A stretch of DNA of 64,000 nt from Drosophila miranda (Eukaryota > Arthropoda > Insecta > Diptera > Drosophilidae): positions 20,029,657 through 20,093,656 of the forward strand of contig NC_046674.1 in NCBI RefSeq assembly GCF_003369915.1. The letters run 5' to 3'. A program made the translations under genes and the position numbers. Each line of letters begins with the position of its first letter. Position 1 is the first letter of the stretch. The notes under the pieces are model-generated. The model did no database searches. It saw only the letters and a program-made list of their open reading frames with translations, and was not told where the DNA came from. Positions 1 to 12,800 of the stretch are shown here, one piece after another.

Positions 1-1439
1 CGCCCGATGAGATGGAGGCATCGTCCGATTTCTCAATATCATTTTTGTTTTCGTTCTCCAGACTGAGAGCTGCTGGTGGTAGTGGCTGCTCCTCCAGCGG
101 CGACTCCTCATCCTCTTTGATGCCCAACTTCTCGAGGCGCTCGTTCAGCATTAGGAGTGCCTGCTGGATGAATATATCCTCCGGACAGGATGCATCTGAC
201 TCGGCCAATAGTTCGCGCCGCTCCCTTTCGATGATAGCCGCAACATCAGCCCGCTTGGCGATTAAAAACTTTGAGTATCGCTTGGCCTCGTCACCAGCAC
301 TGAGCAGGGGGAATCGTTCGCCGAATTCCCCTACGATTACACCGTGCCGCTCGATGTACATGCAGCCCTTGCGACGACGCATCAGCTGGAAGGTGATGCG
401 ATCTCCCACATTCATTGCATGCTGCTGCTCAATGGTGCAGCTCTTCAGATCGCCAGCGTGGATGGCATCGTAGCAGATGGGGCACTTGCGCCAGGTCTTG
501 TCGCTCAGCGAGAGATAGTGCAAGAGGCAGGGCCAGCAGTAGGCATGGCCGCAGCGTGTGAGCTTGGCAGCCACCGGGGGATACAGACAAATGGGGCACT
601 GTGGCTCCTCCGTGGTCTGGATGTTGATTTGCTCAATGAAGTTCCAGTCGATCAAAGTGTCCGGTGAGCCATTTACATGGGCCTTGGCCCCCGACCGAAT
701 GACAAACTGAAAATTGGCCTGCAGGAACTGTTCCTTGTTGTAGCGAGGCTTGCGCCCAGCATTGTGATGGTGATAATGACCGGCAGCGCGTCCATGGCCA
801 TTTCTAGTGTCCGACGCATCGCGTGGCACACAATGGAAGTTGAGCAGATGGTTCAGGTTCTGCTTCTTGCTGCCCTGCGCGTACACAGAGTTTAGTTCAT
901 AGTCAAAGTCGCTACGCGGGTAGCCGCCACTAGTGGCTGCTAGTCCGGTGCCGCCGTAAGCCCCGTCGTGATGCCCGGATTCAGGGCCATCGTAAGCTCC
1001 ATCGGCAGGGCCATAGTAGCCCGCAGTACTGCCACCGCCACCGCCACCGCCGCTGCCTCGCGCCCTTGGACGCTTGTCCACATTGGGACGAAGTTTAGCA
1101 GGTTGCTGTTGTTGTTGCTGCTGTTTGGGGTGCCTCGGCTGCTGTTGCTGGTCGTTGCGCGGCGTCGGAAGCTGCTCGCGTCTGCGGCTATTGCGCTGTT
1201 TGTTGTTCTGCAATTCTGATTGGGAACACAGACAGGTTGTTTGGTAAATAAGCAAGAGAGACAAACACATACATGTGTAGATAGAGTATAGCTAGAGCAT
1301 GATGGCAATCTATCTATCTCTTTCATTGGATATACATGGATCTCGTTCTTTACTCACCACTGGACTTGCGTTGGGTCTCACCAGACGATTTGCTCGCTCT
1401 GGCATGTTGTTGCTTCTTGCTGCTGTTGCTGTTGTCCAT
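1..1439 (-). CDS. RNF10-type RING-finger E3 ubiquitin ligase, 5' part (3' end outside window)
   Basis: Two coding exons are visible on the minus strand: 1439-1358 (start ATG at 1439-1437, good GTGAGT donor) and 1215 to beyond position 1. The spliced frame gives a low-complexity N-terminus rich in Q, G and R, then a conserved block KKQNLNHLLNF shared with RNF10, a block NKEQFLQANFQFVI, and a C3HC4 RING at about + strand 445-600 (CPICLYPP, CGHAYCWPC, WRKCPICYD). A coiled, acidic region follows and runs off the window. RNF10 proteins are ubiquitin ligases; the mammalian enzyme is linked to ribosomal protein ubiquitylation and a nuclear role. Family assignment rests on the RING plus the flanking conserved blocks, which match RNF10 better than generic RING proteins. 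The upstream in-frame ATG at 1553 lies in pyrimidine-rich DNA that looks like UTR, so I prefer 1439. I believe the D. melanogaster counterpart is CG12099. Confidence 0.88.
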
Positions 1440-2700
1440 TTTGCTCGTAGAAGTAAGAGGAATTGGGGGGAGTGGGGGCGATAGTATTAGATACCTGCCA
1501 ATCGGCAGAAAATTGCGTCTTGCTTTTGTCTCCACACGGAGTGCGTTCGGCAAAATATTCTCGTTGAGGATTCATGTTTACTGAGCCATGATTATTCAAC
1601 AGATATAACCAGAAATAGTACTTGCGTAATATTTCCAAATGGTATGCTACTCTTACGTAGAAATGCACAGAGCGTAAATCGATTTAAAAGTACTAAAAGT
1701 ACCTTGGCACTCGCAGACGTAGACGTAGACTTTCGATCGTTCGATTAGTTCACTTTCTTGTGTTGGGTGTTGTGTTTTTGCAGCTGTATTAGTTCTTTGC
1801 CTTGGCTATTATGGTAATATGTTGGTATTGGTGTGCAAACGAAAAGATGTGACGATTGCGATTTCTTTTGCTGAGAATTTTATTCACTTGGTATTTTACT
1901 GGCAAATTATTCCAACTTTATTTTTACACTGTACTGCCTGTACTGGTTGGGGTGTAGTTTTTGTTGTTTTAAAATCAACAAATTTTGATAGAAAAACCAA
2001 AAAACCTTTGGTCTGGAAAAAGCAGCATCCAGCGCATGTATTGAATCCAGTGTGTGTGTGTATCAGTGTAACCGTATAAAAATTCGGACTTTTATCGTTC
2101 GTTTTTTACTTTATTCATACTTAAAAAATACCGAAAATGTGAACTTTTGTTTATCTTAATATGTTTTCAGATTGGGGAAATTAGTTAACTTTCAATAAAT
2201 TTAGAAAATTATCTCGGGAAAAAACTACACGGAAATCAGGTTGGATTATCTGCTATAGTTTTAGGAAATACTATCCTAATAGCTATATGACATTAGACTT
2301 AGCTAAATTTGCTGCGATAATTTGAGATGCTTGATAGACCAAACCCAAGATTAGTGTTAGCCGCCACGTCTCCGGCTATCAGTCGAATAACTGAGGCACT
2401 ATTTATGACACAATTATGTTTATTCATATTCAACCGAATATCAAAATTGAGGAATATGATTTCCGATCATGAACACAGAACGATTAGCCAATTGTCGGCC
2501 AGTGGGTATTAAACTACACTCCACAATATGTTGAATCTTAAATAATTTTAGCGCAGTTTAGGTAGTATAGATAGATAGTATGGTACCACAAGAGTAATTA
2601 TTATTATTCTCATTCGCATTATTTTCCGCGCTTTAACTCTAGTTGTGCATCTTTTTAAAAAGAGTGGTGTCTAGTGGGCTTAGTTCGTTTTTCAGAGGGG
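1440..2700. other. intergenic region between the divergent RNF10-like and mauve genes
   Basis: No protein-coding exon is supported here. The part next to 1440 is presumably 5' UTR and promoter of the RNF10-like gene (minus strand). The rest is AT-rich, with a TG run near 2050-2066 and no RNA gene that I can recognise. Short ORFs in this stretch have no conserved motifs and no plausible splice context. Confidence 0.5.
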
Positions 2701-2772
2701 TATTTACGGTATATTTTGAAAATGAGTCAGTATATTTCGGTATATTCTGAGGGTCAGTTACACTGGTCGTAC
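2701..2772 (+). promoter_or_regulatory. housekeeping core promoter cluster (motif 6 repeats plus motif 1-like), probable mauve promoter
   Basis: Three tandem motif 6-like elements (GGTATATTTT, AGTATATTTC, GGTATATTCT) are followed by a motif 1-like string GGTCAGTTACACTGG. In Drosophila, motif 6 and motif 1 co-occur just upstream of broadly expressed TATA-less promoters. Orientation is rightward, toward mauve. A-rich UTR-like sequence follows, with a candidate donor CTG|GTGAGC at 2978/2979. The same arrangement occurs inverted upstream of Mfap1 at 60579-60670. Assignment to mauve is inference. Confidence 0.5.
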
Positions 2773-3807
2773 CCCCAACACATTGAAAAGAGCAACAACA
2801 AGTGTAAAAAACAATAACAAATATAGTTTAAATAATAACAAACGCACTCGCGGGACGCAAGGAAAGAGTCAAAGAAGAGACACATAAAACAAACTAAAAG
2901 AACCAACCAAAATGGCGTTCTAAAATAGCTTGTTCTTGCTGTTTCGTTTCTCTTATTTTGTTTTCGTTTCGTTTTCTGGTGAGCTATGAAAATTCATTTT
3001 TTATGTGCTTCCCATATACTAGATGCACTCCATTCATATTTTATGACTAGCGAGAGGTATAATTCTGTTCTGCGCAGTAGAGAAATGGAACCTCTCTTTG
3101 GCTGTAACCGCTGTATCTTTGGCGATAATGCAGTGGAATGAATGGATCAGCGGGAAAAAACCTTCTCTCTTGCAGAAATCAATCAAGTGATTTTAGCTTG
3201 CATCGATGCGGTCTCCTACTGCTTCTAGATTGCCCCTTATCGCCGCAACCAGTGGCCGTTACAGACACGCATCATTGCCAGCTGTTTACTCGGTTGTAGC
3301 TGCAGCAGAACCAGAAGCAGAAGCATTAGAACGGCAGAGCCATTGCACCCACCCACCAGTTGCCCTGCTGTCCCCTACAACCAACAATACAAGCAACTAT
3401 CTTTTGCCGGCTTAGCAACAGAATGCAATGCCACTGCAAAGCTGCTGCCCCGCTCTATAAATAGCAATCTTAATAGTTTTCCTGCAGCCGCTGCAGCAGC
3501 ACCAGCTAAACAACTAAAGTTTCCACTCCAAATTATCAGCATCACCGGCCTGGCCGCCTCTGGGCAAATAATCACGCATCGTCGCCTCTTTCTCCTCCTC
3601 TGGCAGACGCATACAGAAGACACAGATTTTACTGCTTAATGATTCGCTTTAATAATTACAGCTGGCGTTCTCCTTCGATCGCCTCCGTTCAGTTTGTTCT
3701 CAACGCTCAGTGCGTCCACAACGTTACCCGATGCACGAGGATTTGGTGAAGCGGAGAGAACTCGTCAGCCAGTTGGGAGGCACGTTTGCCATTATCTGTG
3801 ATTTACC
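2773..3807 (+). other. presumed mauve 5' UTR exon(s) and first intron
   Basis: A non-coding leader can be modelled from about 2773 to 2978, joined to an acceptor at 3661 (ATTACAG) or 3710 (CTCAG), running into the start codon at 3808. A second possible start lies at an initiator-like TCAGTTTGTTC near 3689. I cannot choose between them without transcripts. Small ORFs at 3206-3639 show no conserved features. Confidence 0.35.
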
Positions 3808-6800
3808 ATGGCCGAAGAGGAGCTGCAGCAGCAGCAGCAGCTGGCAAAGGAGAAGGAACACCGCCAGTTGCTGCTGGATACACTGATCAGACTCTGGAGT
3901 CATTATCTACATGCCGCGGAGCACGAAGAAGCGAGTGTCAAGGTTTGTACTCCTCCATTGATATGCCAAGAGCATGGATTATTCTTCTTATCGTTTGTTT
4001 TCCCTTCAATGACAGGACCACTGGCTCTGGCTGTTGCTGTATAACTTTCAGTTCCTGGATGATCGGGCGCTGGAAGAAACCTGGCTCAATAGGTACATAA
4101 ATGTGCTGCCGTCTCTATAGTTCCCTCTCATGGTTTGTTATTTTCTTTGCAGCCACTTTAACCTAATGCCAGAGGAGCTTTGCTCCTATCTCCTAGAGCA
4201 GGTCTATCAAATCATCAGCGAAGCCAAACGATCGCAGGGTAGCAGCCCAGACCAGGCGCCAGAGTCAGAGACAGAGCCAGAGCAGCAGGATAAGTGCATC
4301 AAGCAGCTGCGTAAGCAGCATAATTTAGCGCAGGTTCGTTTTCAGCGATAGCCACTATCAATGGTGTTCCTCTATCAATTGCGACCATAAATGTTGATCA
4401 CTTTCTCTCAGCTTATACTCAGCACACCCAGTGATTGTAATAAGATTCTCGCCTTGCGAACATTTCTCACCGATAAGTTGGGTCATCATTTGCTGGCCTT
4501 CTTATTGCGCGTGGATATCAAGGCAAGTACATATGTATACAGAATATACATTATACATATGTATGCTAATTGAATCATTTTTTTACTGCAGCACATTGCT
4601 TCACAGAAGAGCCTCTGTCAGCTGTGCATCAATCTGTTCCCAAATTGCAAATGGAGTGAAACAAATCAGCCGCTGCAGCCGCTCACCGGCATTGCTCAGT
4701 TCATTAGCAGCTTCTACCTCAATTCACAGAGCAAAAAGGTGGCGGCACGCCGCCAGCAGCAACAGCAGCCGCCACAAAAATGTCAATTATGGAATCACAT
4801 ATCCAGTAAAAATATCACAAACATTGAGGACTTCAAAAGGGCCTCGAAAAGCAGCGATGAACTGGCCTTACTGCTCATCCAATTGCTGACCCGCTGCGTG
4901 GATGCCGAGCAAGAGTCGCAGCTGAGTGTGACAGTCCACAACTTTGCACTCGGTCATCTATGCGCCTCCGCCAGCGCAGAGCTCGAAGACGACGACTGCT
5001 CTCCCCGTGACAACGATGAGATCATCAAATTCGAGTTGCTTCAACTGATTGCCCATTGCGTAAACAACTTCTACGTCCACGAGCAGCAGCAGCCTAATGT
5101 CCACGACTTCAACAGCAACTTCAGCCAGCTGCTGTATGCTTTGAGGGCCAATCAAAGATGTCCCATGCTGGCGCATGGCGTGCTCTTCATAATGTTTGGC
5201 ACACTGCACAATCTCGTTGACAATGGGGTCAAAGAACTCAATCAAATCGATGTGCGGAACTTTGATGCTTGCTTTGATGTTCTGCAAGAGGCGGCAGCAA
5301 CCAAAACGACCACCTCCTCCACGGCCATCTTTTTGCACATCTACAAGATGCTGCTGCGTCTGACGGACAATCTATCAAGACAGGAGCAGCACCAGCAGTG
5401 CCTCATGGAGAGCAGCACGTCCACGGCGCTGACCAAGCAGCAGCAGCAGCACCGCCACAAGCGACAGCGCAGCAGTCAATTGCATTGCCTGGGCAGCAGC
5501 TCCTTGAGCTGTTACTTCCAATGTAAGCTGTACCAGCTGCTGCCCTCCCTGGATTCCGAGCTCCAAGAGCATAGTGTGAGGAGTTTGCTGCGCACTGGGA
5601 GCTGTTGCTGCCACTACAATGCCAGAAACTATGCCACCTGCCTGCAGCTGGCCACTCGACTGTCGAGCACATATCAGAAATGCGCCTACAAATTCCTCCA
5701 CTACAACGTGCTGCACACTATATTTGTAAAGCGTGCGCCCCAGGGGTGTCCCAGCTGCGAGGAGAAGCTCAAATCTCCTGGCTTCCATCTGGAACTGCTC
5801 AACGTATACAAGGAGAACTACAAACAACTGCTAAACACCCAATCGATGTTGCTGTTTCTGAAGCACCTGAAGCACATTGCCTACCTTCTGTCCTACGACT
5901 TGGCTGCGGGTATACTAGCTGAGGTGGCACTCCCTATTTTCCGGCAGTACAAAGAGCGGAGAGAGAGTGAGGACAAACAGCGAAGGGACGCCTTAAAGCT
6001 GGCGCCCCTGCAGGTACCCAGCAAACTGGACAACTATCGGGCGCTGCACGAATGCCTTAGCATATTTGTGATGTACCTGAGTGACATTCGACTGGTTAAG
6101 GCCTTCTACAACGAGGAGAACATACGCTATATGCAGGATCTGTTGGCCATACCCGAACTCCAGAGAGGCGTATGCGACCTGATTAAAGTGGGCATCGACA
6201 ATATCGCTTTCCTTGGGGAGAATAGCCAGGAGCAGATCACCCTCAGTCGAAGACTGATCCAACTGCAGCTGAATAGCAGCGATCAAGCCTCGCAGCTCTT
6301 TCAGGCTCTCCTCCAAAAGTGTTCCAAGCAGACGCGCAGCAAGTTCTGGCTGGATGAGTCTTCCGATCCTCTACCACAGCTTGCGGGACACAAGCCGGCG
6401 GATATCCTGTACATCACGGCCCTGCAATGGACCCTGAACTTTGAACTGCTGAAAACGAGCCAATTTTTTTATAATGAGTTTGCCAAAATCTATTCGATAC
6501 CCGTGGAAATGCTGGACAATGAAGATGATGATGTAATGGAGCCTCCATCGGAGGAGCAGCCGGAGAGGAAGCTGCGGCGTGGCGATAAAAACATTTTCGA
6601 CATTCTCAAACTGAACCACAATGCCCTCGGCTGCTTCCTGATGCTGCCGAAAACCGCAATTGGAGCGACGTCAACCACAGCCACGCCCACAGTCACACCC
6701 ACTGCTGTTCAGGGGGGTATCTGCGGCTCAAGTTCATTGGAAACGCTTGTTTCGCATGTCTACCAGTTGCCGCCGCTCGGCGTTAGTGCACTTTCAGTGT

Positions 6801-9800
6801 CGACCACGACGGCTGCCAGCTCGGACTATGCTGAATCTTCGCTGGACTACGCCTCAGTGATCGATAATTACTCGCGGGAATCGTCGGCCGCACCCTCGTT
6901 CTTGCAACATCTGCAGCAAGCCAGCGAGCCGGACGAGAGCATTGTTCTCTTTGATATCCACAGCCACGACCACGGATTGGACCGGTCCAGTCCTCAGGCA
7001 GAAGAATCTATTGCTGCGAATGGCCTAATCAACAAGCTGTTTAACGTTGTGGGCTCTCTGTTTGGCGGCGTCAGCAGCTTCTCCTCCAGTGGCAGCGGAA
7101 GATCCGACTCCCAGGAAAATCTCAGCATTGAAGCGGATCTGTATTGCCTGTACGAACCCAACGGGGAATGCAAGAAACTCTTGCTCAAACTCTTCGAGGC
7201 AACGATGGCCATATGCATCAAGGGTTTCCAGAACGAGGAAGGTGTGTGCTTAACGATTGTATGCTTGGATAAGTAAAGCCACCCACCTACCCCTGAACAG
7301 GGGTATATTCATTATGTGAAACGATAGAGAGAAGTGTGTTCAAAGTCTCTTTCCTATAGAGGAAAGGGCATCTGTTGCTCGTTGGAACAGACACCTCCTG
7401 TTCCGTAACACATTCCGCGGCTAATGCTTTTGCCACTAGTATATAGTGACAATCGTTGCCAGTCGAGTGCCGAGTGCTAGAGGGAAGCCCTATAAGTGCG
7501 GGACCATGAGGCGATAGCAAGAACAAGGGACGCCACACACATTCACCTCCAATCGTGCGGGCTAATAACGGGGCCTTGTGGTCGGGGATGTGTTGTGGTT
7601 GCGGCTGAGAGTTAATTATAAGCCAGTCAGTCCAGTCCGCTAGTTAGTTAGTCAGTCTCTGTCTCGCATAATCCGCGGCACTTACAAGCATCTATCTATC
7701 TGCTGCTGGCAGATTGAATTTCTCTATGTACACACGGTTACAACATCGACAGACAACAGATACGGAGACAGATACAGAGACAGATACATTCCATAGAACC
7801 AGACAAGAGACCGAAACACTTTTGCTTTAGCGCTCGTCCAGGGCAGACGACTTGCTCTAGTTGAAGCGGAAGATAAGCGGCCTTATCATCCATCCATCAT
7901 CAAACAACTAATCCCCGCCACCAATCTCTCTCTTTTACAGTGGAGAAAATGCAAAAGCATTTGCGAAAGCTGAAGGCCATCATTCTAAGCAATGCCTCCG
8001 ACAATTGGTCAGAGCATGGGGAGCAGCATGCCCGGGATAATGCTGTTATTCAGACCCTGCAAACGCTCCTGAAGATTGCCGAACTCTCGAGCAACCACAA
8101 CGAGCCGGCGGGCGTGGTCAGCAGCCCATCGGCGGACTCCAATCAGCCGCGACCACGTGCTCGCTCCTTCAACAGTGGTAGCGTGGAACTACCCAGATTG
8201 CAAACGGTTAAGCTACCGGCCAAGAACTCTTTGGCCACGCCACCCACGCCCCGACGGCGGCCAAATTCGAGTGAGATCAATGTGGGCGATGCAGATTACT
8301 TCTCCACGAGGGCCTCCCTTAGCTGTGCCGCCGACAGCGAGCTGGAGCTGAGCGAGAACGAGCACGAATTCTATCTGACGGCCGACGAGGGCTACGAGGC
8401 TGATGGCGAGATAGCGGACTTGAGTGAATCCGAGTGTGAGCTGAATGGAGGCGGTGGAATGGCGGCCAACGAATCGTGGACTCCGTTCCAACCTTCATCC
8501 CGCTATCGCACTCATATAATGCACCAGGGATTGAGTCAGTTGGTGGTTCAGATGCTCGCAGAGCTCTCGCTGCTGTGCATGCGGCAGCCCAATGGATGGA
8601 CAGAAAGTCTTATCCAGTTGGCCAATCGGTTGTTTGTGATCCGAGACTATCTGGGAGGACCACTGTGTCTGCTCAAGGGATTTGCGCCCATCCTAAGCTG
8701 CAGTGATCCCAGATTGAGGGGTAAGTAGGGGCCATTCCCATGTAAACAATCATCTAAATCTGCCTCTAACTCCACCAGAACTGCAGCAATCTATACTAGA
8801 ATTGATTACGCATCTGAATACCCCTGAGGTCCTGCATTGCTATTACTCCATACTGGCCTCTAGGCAGCCGCCGGTGGATCTGCTGATGCGACACATGCAC
8901 CACATCTCCGCGGGCACTCTACGCAAGGCACAGCCCTGCATGGAGCTGGAATTTCCCATCACCACCGATGGAAAGATTGTGATCACCTCGGAGCCGCTGA
9001 TCAGTGAACAGATTGAGCGAGTGCGTCTGCAGCATCAGCAGTGCCAGGCGAGCACTTTGTTCACCCGCGCCGCCTGCATCTTTCCCGTGACGCAGACGAG
9101 CCTCTGGCAGCCAGAGGGCCTGACACTGTCGCTCTGGCTGGAGCTGAGGGGTCAGCAGATACATCGCAGCTCCATGCAGTTCAACGACGATGAGACGCGC
9201 TACTCTGGCGAGGATCTAACCGTAAGATAGTGTTCTTTTGGTTACTTTTAGCCACTCTGTTAACCCTTTCCCTTCCTAGAAGCTGCACTTGCTCTCTCTG
9301 GGCAGCAGTCAGGCCGTGGTTAGCGTGTACATCAGCCACAACATGCAGCTGGTCTTCGAGCTGGTTCGCCCCAGTGAGCAGCTCTCGTCCGTGCGCGTGG
9401 AGGAACCCATGGAGGCCTCCGCAGACACGGCATCTTTGGTCCCTGCCAACACCTCGGCGAATGGGGGAACGATCCGTCAAGCCCTCAAGCAAACAAAATT
9501 GGCTCTGCTCAACAGCTTTGGCCAGATGCATCTGCTCAATGGACATCAGGCGGCATCGGCGAATTCCTCGGGCGGCTACTACGAGGGCGCCTCGGTGCAG
9601 CTGCAGCATCTGCGTCTGCCACGACACAAGTGGATGAATCTGGTGTTTGGGCTTCAGCAGCAGGCGGACTCCTTAGAGATCTCCATCTTTCTGGACGGCT
9701 TGGAGCAGCACACCATGCAGCTGCCCTTCCCCAATCTCCGGCAGCTAACGCGGCTGCACACGTTCCAAATGCTGGCCCTGGGCGAGGGACAGCCTGCGCG

Positions 9801-12800
9801 GAGCCCCAGCAGCAGCTCCTCTTCGAGGTCCACCCTAGATGGGTCTCTGCCACGCTATGCTCTGTCGAATCTTATCCTCTTCAGGCGGCGCCTGGTAGAG
9901 CCATCACTCATTCTCAATCTGACGGCCATGGGGCCGGACTTTACGGAATTTACGCAGTGCCAGGTGGCCAACTGGAAGCCCAACTATGGTCACTTGAATC
10001 TTGGCAAGCTCTTGTCCTCGAACTTTGGACTGCATGCGGATTGCATGCGGCAGCTACGGCAGGCCAGAGTCCTGGTCTACACCGCCCAGCAGCCGGATCT
10101 GGTGATGAGCTACGATGCCAGCCAAGAGCTGGATATGGCCTGCTACGGCCAACCCCATGGACACATGCTCTACGGCGAGCTGTTGCAGAATCAGCCGCAA
10201 ACACTGCAATCGGCCACGGCTCTAACTGGAGGATTATCAACGCTGCTGTATCTGTTTGCGAGGGTAAGGCTTACTCTACCTTTTCTTGCCATTTTCTACA
10301 GTAATACCTTCTATGTGCAGGTTGTGGAGCTCAGTGGAAATGCCAATACCCAAGCCCTGGCCTTAGATCTACTGCTGCAGGTGGCCCACTCGGATGCGCA
10401 GCTTTACACCGAGTTCCACCGACAGGATTACCTGGCACTCATCGGGTACGTGATCAAGTCGGAGAAATGCTGCAAGGATGTGCAGCTGCTGCGCAGCATC
10501 ATGAACAATGCCTGCTCCCAGCCGCTGATCAGCCGAAAAGGCGATTCCCTGCACGTCAATGACAACACAATGGCCACTCTGGTGTATCCACGACTAGTGC
10601 TTGCCGTGCTGCAGCGCTACTCCGACTGGCATCGCTCGGGCGCCATCCACTCGGATGTGCTGGACATGCTCTTCCGTTGCACTTTGGCCCTCACGCGAGA
10701 CAAGCACCCGCAGCGTGACTTCAACATGGAGCAGCTGCAGAAGACTGGTTTGCTAGGGGCCCTGCTTAATTTGTGCAAGGTGTATGTGATTGAATCACCC
10801 AGTCCGGTCCAAATCTCGCCGTATGCCGCCGAATGCTTCGTGCAGATACTGGCTGTGTTTGCTGGATCCCCGCCGGCATCCTCACTGCTCGATGAGATCA
10901 TGAAGCTGCTGCTGTTGCTGCACAAGCCCAGCGAGTGCTATGTGACCCACGATCGTGCGCACTTTTTCTTTCTGCTCACGTCCCAGCAGCCGGCCAAGGA
11001 ACGCTCGCTGGTGGCAGCCAATCTGAGTCGCGTGACCACATCGCTGCGGCGGCAATTGCACGTCCCGGCTCCCTCAGAGCTCGAGCCAGAGCGGGCGGAG
11101 AGAATCAGGAGACTGCGTCGTCTGCATGCCAGCGGATCCGACTATCGGCGTGCCGTAAACGAGTTCGAGGAGCAGCTGGAACACATGGCCGACTGCTCGA
11201 ATCTGAACAAGTCCGCCCTGCGGCTCCTTAGTCCTGTGGAGGCGAGTCGGTGGCGCATTAAGTTTAAGCGACGGCATCCAACGAGCACCACACACAGCCC
11301 CAAACGGAGTCCCCTGAAGATTGCCCGACGGCGCATACATCCGTATCCGCATCTGGGAAAGATCTGGCAGCCATCGGGCCACAGTACGCCCAGCTCGGGG
11401 CAGATGTCAGCGCTGCCCAATCGAAAGACGGATTTCTACGATCAGCCGGGGATCATTCGACTGCAGCAGCGTCTGCTCATCCTGCTCAAGGACTTTCTTT
11501 GCCTGCTGCCCGACTCCGCAGTGGATGAGGTTTTGCGCCACTATGTGAAGCTGGAGCTGCTCCTGGTGCTGGCCAATCAACGCAGCTGTGCCGTTCGTCA
11601 GGCTATCATCCAGCTGCTGCACGTCCTGACAAAACGTTTGGGCAATGGAGAACTGGCCGCTGCCTCGAAGCTGCTGTATCCCCTGCATTTGGCCAATCAG
11701 TTAACCATCCATGGGTGCGACATATCGATGTTTGAGGCGTGTCTGGCATGGATAAGCGGTGTGCATGGCAGCCTCACGGATCTGCTCAATTGCGAGGCTC
11801 CTTTAAGGATACGCCAGCGCTTTGGATTGCAGTCCTTGCTGGCCATTGCCACGGGCACAGAGCCACAAAAAGTGTTTAAAGCTCTACAGCGTCTGTATTT
11901 GCAGGTGAGTTTGGTCTGCCAGTGGAAGTTCGTCTGTAATCCTAGTAATAATTCCTTTTAAATAGAACCCCGATGATCAGCTGTGTCTGATTGAGGCTGG
12001 ACTGCTTCAGTGCTCTGTCAAGGGCTTGTACAAGATCTACTCCCTGCGTTTGGGTCCGCCGAATGTGGATGAGTCCATTGTGGATTTGTTAGTGAATATT
12101 GGCGATCGTGCCCTGCGCTCGGTGGGACAGATAAATGTAAGTATCGAAAGATTAACCAAAGAAATCTTCTAAAACAAGTGATTACCCTTCGATAGATCCT
12201 TTGGGACATTCTCAATCTGCTGGCCTTCTATCAGGACAAGCAGCCACAGCAGATCATACGCAGCTTTCGCACCGTTCAGGCCCAACTGCAGCTGGAATGG
12301 CTGACCAAGTTGTTCGAGCCGAATAGCTTCCGGATACCCGCTCAGGCGGACTGCCTGCTCAGCCACACAGAGCTAAGGACACGCGTGGAACTGCTTATCG
12401 ATCGCTGCAGTCAGTTCTTCACCGTGGGTTTGGGCCAGACCCAGACCACGGGCTCCAGCTACGTGGCCAGCTCTCAGGAGCTGGCACTTTTTCAGCTGCT
12501 CGTCTCCTATGGCATTTCGAGCAATCAGCGGTGCAACAATTTCATTGCCTGGGGACTGCAGCCGTCGCGTCCGCGGGATCTGCGTTCTTACATTGTGGAT
12601 GCCCTGTGGCGGTCGCAGCAAGATGAGTTCCAGCGCGCTATCATTTGCGATGGCAAGATGATCAAGGCGCTGCTTTGGCTCTCCTTGCTGGAGGATATGG
12701 AGCAGCCCATCGAGAACCTGCAGCGACTGTGCGATGCGTTGGGCATCAAGGAGAACGATTCCTCATGGAATTTGGTTCACGAATTGGAACGCCTCGATCA

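Noticed and set aside
4739..4741. Separate gene starting at 4739
   Set aside because: The codon is GTG and the frame continues upstream without break to the acceptor at 4591, as part of mauve exon 5.
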